Shown one piece after another: positions 7,601-8,340 of a DNA stretch of 8,340 bases. A program made the position numbers and the translations under genes. The DNA is from Sphaerochaeta sp. (GTDB lineage: Bacteria; Spirochaetota; Spirochaetia; Sphaerochaetales; Sphaerochaetaceae). The notes under the pieces are model-generated. The model was not told where the DNA came from and ran no database searches. It was given only the letters and a program-made list of their open reading frames with translations. How positions within the stretch are numbered: the first letter of the stretch is position 1; each line of letters starts with the position of its first letter. The stretch lies in NCBI GenBank assembly GCA_003456855.1, contig DMOO01000212.1:1-8340 (forward strand), given 5' to 3'.

Positions 7601-7856
7601 CGACCTGTGGAAGTCCTTCGACTTCTTCGGGAACGGACGCAAGAGCACGGGCTTCAACCTCTCGTCCTTCAGCGTCACGTTTGTGCATTATATGCGTGAC
7701 TGGAACCTGTACATTGACGCACAGGGCAGTCTGACGACAAAATACAGCAGCAAGTATGAATGGGTTCCAACTATCACTGTCTATATCAAGTGGAACGCCA
7801 TTCCAGAACTCAAGGCCACTGGTTCTTGGGACAGCTACAGCAAGGAGTGGACCTGA
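4656..7856 (+). CDS. lptD: LptD/OstA-like outer-membrane assembly protein
   Basis: The 1066-residue precursor has a clear signal peptide: MLKR, a hydrophobic core to about 20, and a likely cut after VFA (21). Residues 31-66 look like a short helical SAP-type motif, followed by an acidic linker (68-83). An OstA/LptA-like beta-jellyroll follows (about 87-250: ADQLY, LRGNVKISF, ADKVVVDLKAKLFEASGSV, FEGDAISLDW). The LptD hallmark at about 221-285 is DPYWSITADKLSL, RLGRVPIFYMPIFFYPG, and GISSDRGMFLTTTY. The rest is alternating aromatic/polar beta-strands typical of a large barrel, with acidic inserts at about 303-332 and 568-597. LptD inserts LPS or other glycolipid into the outer leaflet; the substrate here is unknown, as some spirochaetes with LptD homologues lack LPS. 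It is longer than E. coli LptD (784), and its only Cys is C42, so the LptD disulfides are absent. ATG 4656 is fixed by the in-frame uvrA stop just upstream and by the signal peptide. Confidence 0.85.
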   Translation: MLKRVVAVLALMIVLMGLVFADQSLLVRSIQTSSAEELAAICRAYGLDDSLAENELRSQLYEFFKVSEEELEDDSEESESEEKQNATTILIESADQLYSSDNLVILRGNVKISFSTESESAERTLVADKVVVDLKAKLFEASGSVSLSGGDDEERTFEGDAISLDWGKLDIIVYNGQSTTDRKNSSGTEILFYASGKSISYVSGSDGIFFRNGTIATTAKDPYWSITADKLSLSQNDMFVDRAVIRLGRVPIFYMPIFFYPGTTLSFNPAIGISSDRGMFLTTTYEVYGRYPKLGVMGSASASKSSSDDSSEDLSDVSASISSFLNVDDDSEMIRDGFYYRPVKEGEDLGELETWARSSGSYLAVFADTYESLGLIVGVDTLNYLLDKKLTVGATGSMGYIANQTVANLQRFRYTFDFNFSYANNGLKANVKLPILSDPYVRADYLNRNTGFALDALMKSEQYFPTTFTSQTSYIWQADVSYRKTVGNFTFSLTSLKADIDYKLETTTVDGSTFYESNVVEASLPYVSFSSEGTFLNLQGQTKSTTRTKDYTSPLAQSFADELVALQNKDDEPSEDDEDVSAEDVSIETTEEEGKQSVTLNVKAYEGPDLNLEETTNSTAGGIKLGYTYNQTLDNSFEDELEHDSFYTKINGSVYVDASAPGQWFSVRETVKPEFNYSKTMISTSPTTVDEFYLTSAFVAQIPKFGITYNLTNKVYHHYNSVSESDNSLTDRWGEWNKTDITAHNASISKSIGNFTFGFYTQFKPLTEILKPSAKYARAGFTASADFSFKREEDEEKFEKGEGNVNLGYSNSYVSFSLANKYDFEDVETDPWAGYTLTQRFTLIPFKGLSLTGNASFEGKFVAKKLSFGATYKLDTDLVDLNTTATMSFKGENYDKDALNVSIKLSQDKVSWWKRRMDFLQSLTLAFNYDFQNPYRTSLTLNYSFTFKIAEFMDLKVSVNSANKSFSRYYEDGVFNIGNMFNDLWKSFDFFGNGRKSTGFNLSSFSVTFVHYMRDWNLYIDAQGSLTTKYSSKYEWVPTITVYIKWNAIPELKATGSWDSYSKEWT
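7842..7847 (+). promoter_or_regulatory. phoH ribosome binding site inside lptD
   Basis: AAGGAG lies 8 bases before ATG 7856, within the last codons of lptD. It is the best Shine-Dalgarno in the window and fixes the phoH start, which shares one base with the lptD stop (TGATG). Confidence 0.75.
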
Positions 7857-8340
7857 TGGCTACCAGTTTCGTGTTTGACAGGATCGACGCACTTAGGAGC
7901 GTCTGTGGAATAAACGACTCGAACATCCCGTATCTCGAGAATCTTCTGAGTTGCAGCATCTATGTCAGAGGTGACAGGGTGGAGTGCAACACGGAGGAGA
8001 GCGGGGACCCTCAGAGGACGTCGAAGCTGTTCATCGACCTGCTGGACAGACTCTCTAGGCTTTCGGGGATCACAAGTGACATAAGCGAGCCTGAGATCCT
8101 GATGGAGTACAAGTCCGTGCAGGATGCTCTGGACAGGGCCGCCGACGGTTCATCGGAGAAGCCTGCAAAGCGCGAGTTCATCTCGGTCCTGAGCAAGGCC
8201 GTCTATCCGAAGAGCAACAACCAGGAGGCCTACATCAAGGCAATGAACAGGAGCCAGATCACCTTTGGAATCGGCCCTGCAGGTACAGGAAAGACCTATC
8301 TGGCCGTTGCCTACTGTCTGGGTGAGCTGCTAAGCGGACG
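7856..8340 (+). CDS. phoH: PhoH family ATPase, N-terminal part (right-truncated)
   Basis: The frame opens at ATG 7856 and runs off the right edge, giving 161 complete codons. Residues about 16-80 (CGINDSNIPYLENLLSCSI, YVRGDRVEC) resemble the small N-terminal domain of chromosomal PhoH/YbeZ proteins, which usually read like GxNDxNLxxLExxLGVxIxxRG. Residues about 119-136 (VYPKSNNQEAYIKAMNRS) correspond to the usual PKTxNQxxYxxAIxxx motif leading into the NTPase. Walker A GPAGTGKT is at 140-147 with K146. Walker B and the C-terminal half lie beyond the window. PhoH proteins are cytoplasmic ATPases linked to RNA metabolism and often sit beside ybeY (rRNA maturation/ribosome quality control); the cellular role is incompletely defined. 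The one-base overlap with lptD plus the strong AAGGAG indicate co-transcription and coupling. No sign of degeneration in the visible part. Confidence 0.9.
   Translation, partial: MATSFVFDRIDALRSVCGINDSNIPYLENLLSCSIYVRGDRVECNTEESGDPQRTSKLFIDLLDRLSRLSGITSDISEPEILMEYKSVQDALDRAADGSSEKPAKREFISVLSKAVYPKSNNQEAYIKAMNRSQITFGIGPAGTGKTYLAVAYCLGELLSG

Larger units (their letters stand above)
788..8340 (+). other. probable operon ispG-uvrA-lptD-phoH
   Basis: Four co-directional genes are joined by an 8-base overlap, a 12-base gap and a 1-base overlap, with no room for terminators between them. A shared transcript from the 575-787 region is the simplest reading, continuing past the right edge. An internal promoter before lptD (4641-4649) is possible. 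Confidence 0.7.

Noticed and set aside
1..8340. Mobile element, CRISPR, defence island or novel biosynthetic cluster
   Set aside because: No transposase, integrase, regular spacer-repeat array, tRNA-adjacent junction or compositional break was seen. The genes are core housekeeping functions.

Overview
The window looks like chromosomal DNA from a spirochaete, most likely of the Sphaerochaeta/Treponema group. The reasons are an outer-membrane LptD-like protein directly behind uvrA (an order I recall from Treponema pallidum, TP0514-TP0515), a compact IspG, and moderately GC-rich coding DNA that uses AGG/AGA heavily for arginine. The affiliation is an inference; no rRNA or other phylogenetic marker is present. 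All recognised genes lie on the + strand, and I see no tRNA, rRNA, CRISPR, insertion sequence or phage gene.

Layout: (1) bases 1-574 hold the C-terminal part of a membrane protein of the PfoR / PTS EIIC-like family, cut by the left edge. (2) Bases 575-787 are the only real intergenic gap. It holds four TATAG-type units at exact 10-bp spacing, a weak hairpin with a T-rich tail, two adjacent AT-rich inverted repeats, weak promoter-like hexamers and two very small ORFs. (3) Bases 788-8340 are one tightly packed cluster: ispG (788-1822), uvrA (1815-4643, overlapping ispG by 8 bases), an lptD-like gene (4656-7856, 12-base gap) and phoH (7856 to the right edge, overlapping lptD by one base). The overlaps suggest a single operon read from the 575-787 region, possibly with an internal promoter in front of lptD.

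The genes cover different housekeeping tasks: isoprenoid precursor synthesis (IspG), nucleotide excision repair (UvrA), outer-membrane assembly (LptD-like) and an RNA-associated ATPase (PhoH). Their link is more likely shared expression than a shared biochemical pathway.

I found no convincing new defence, mobile or biosynthetic system. The most interesting points are in the LptD-like protein (only one cysteine, an apparent SAP-like helical motif after the signal peptide, large acidic inserts), the unusual N-terminal substrate-side motifs of IspG, and the phased repeats and paired dyads ahead of ispG.
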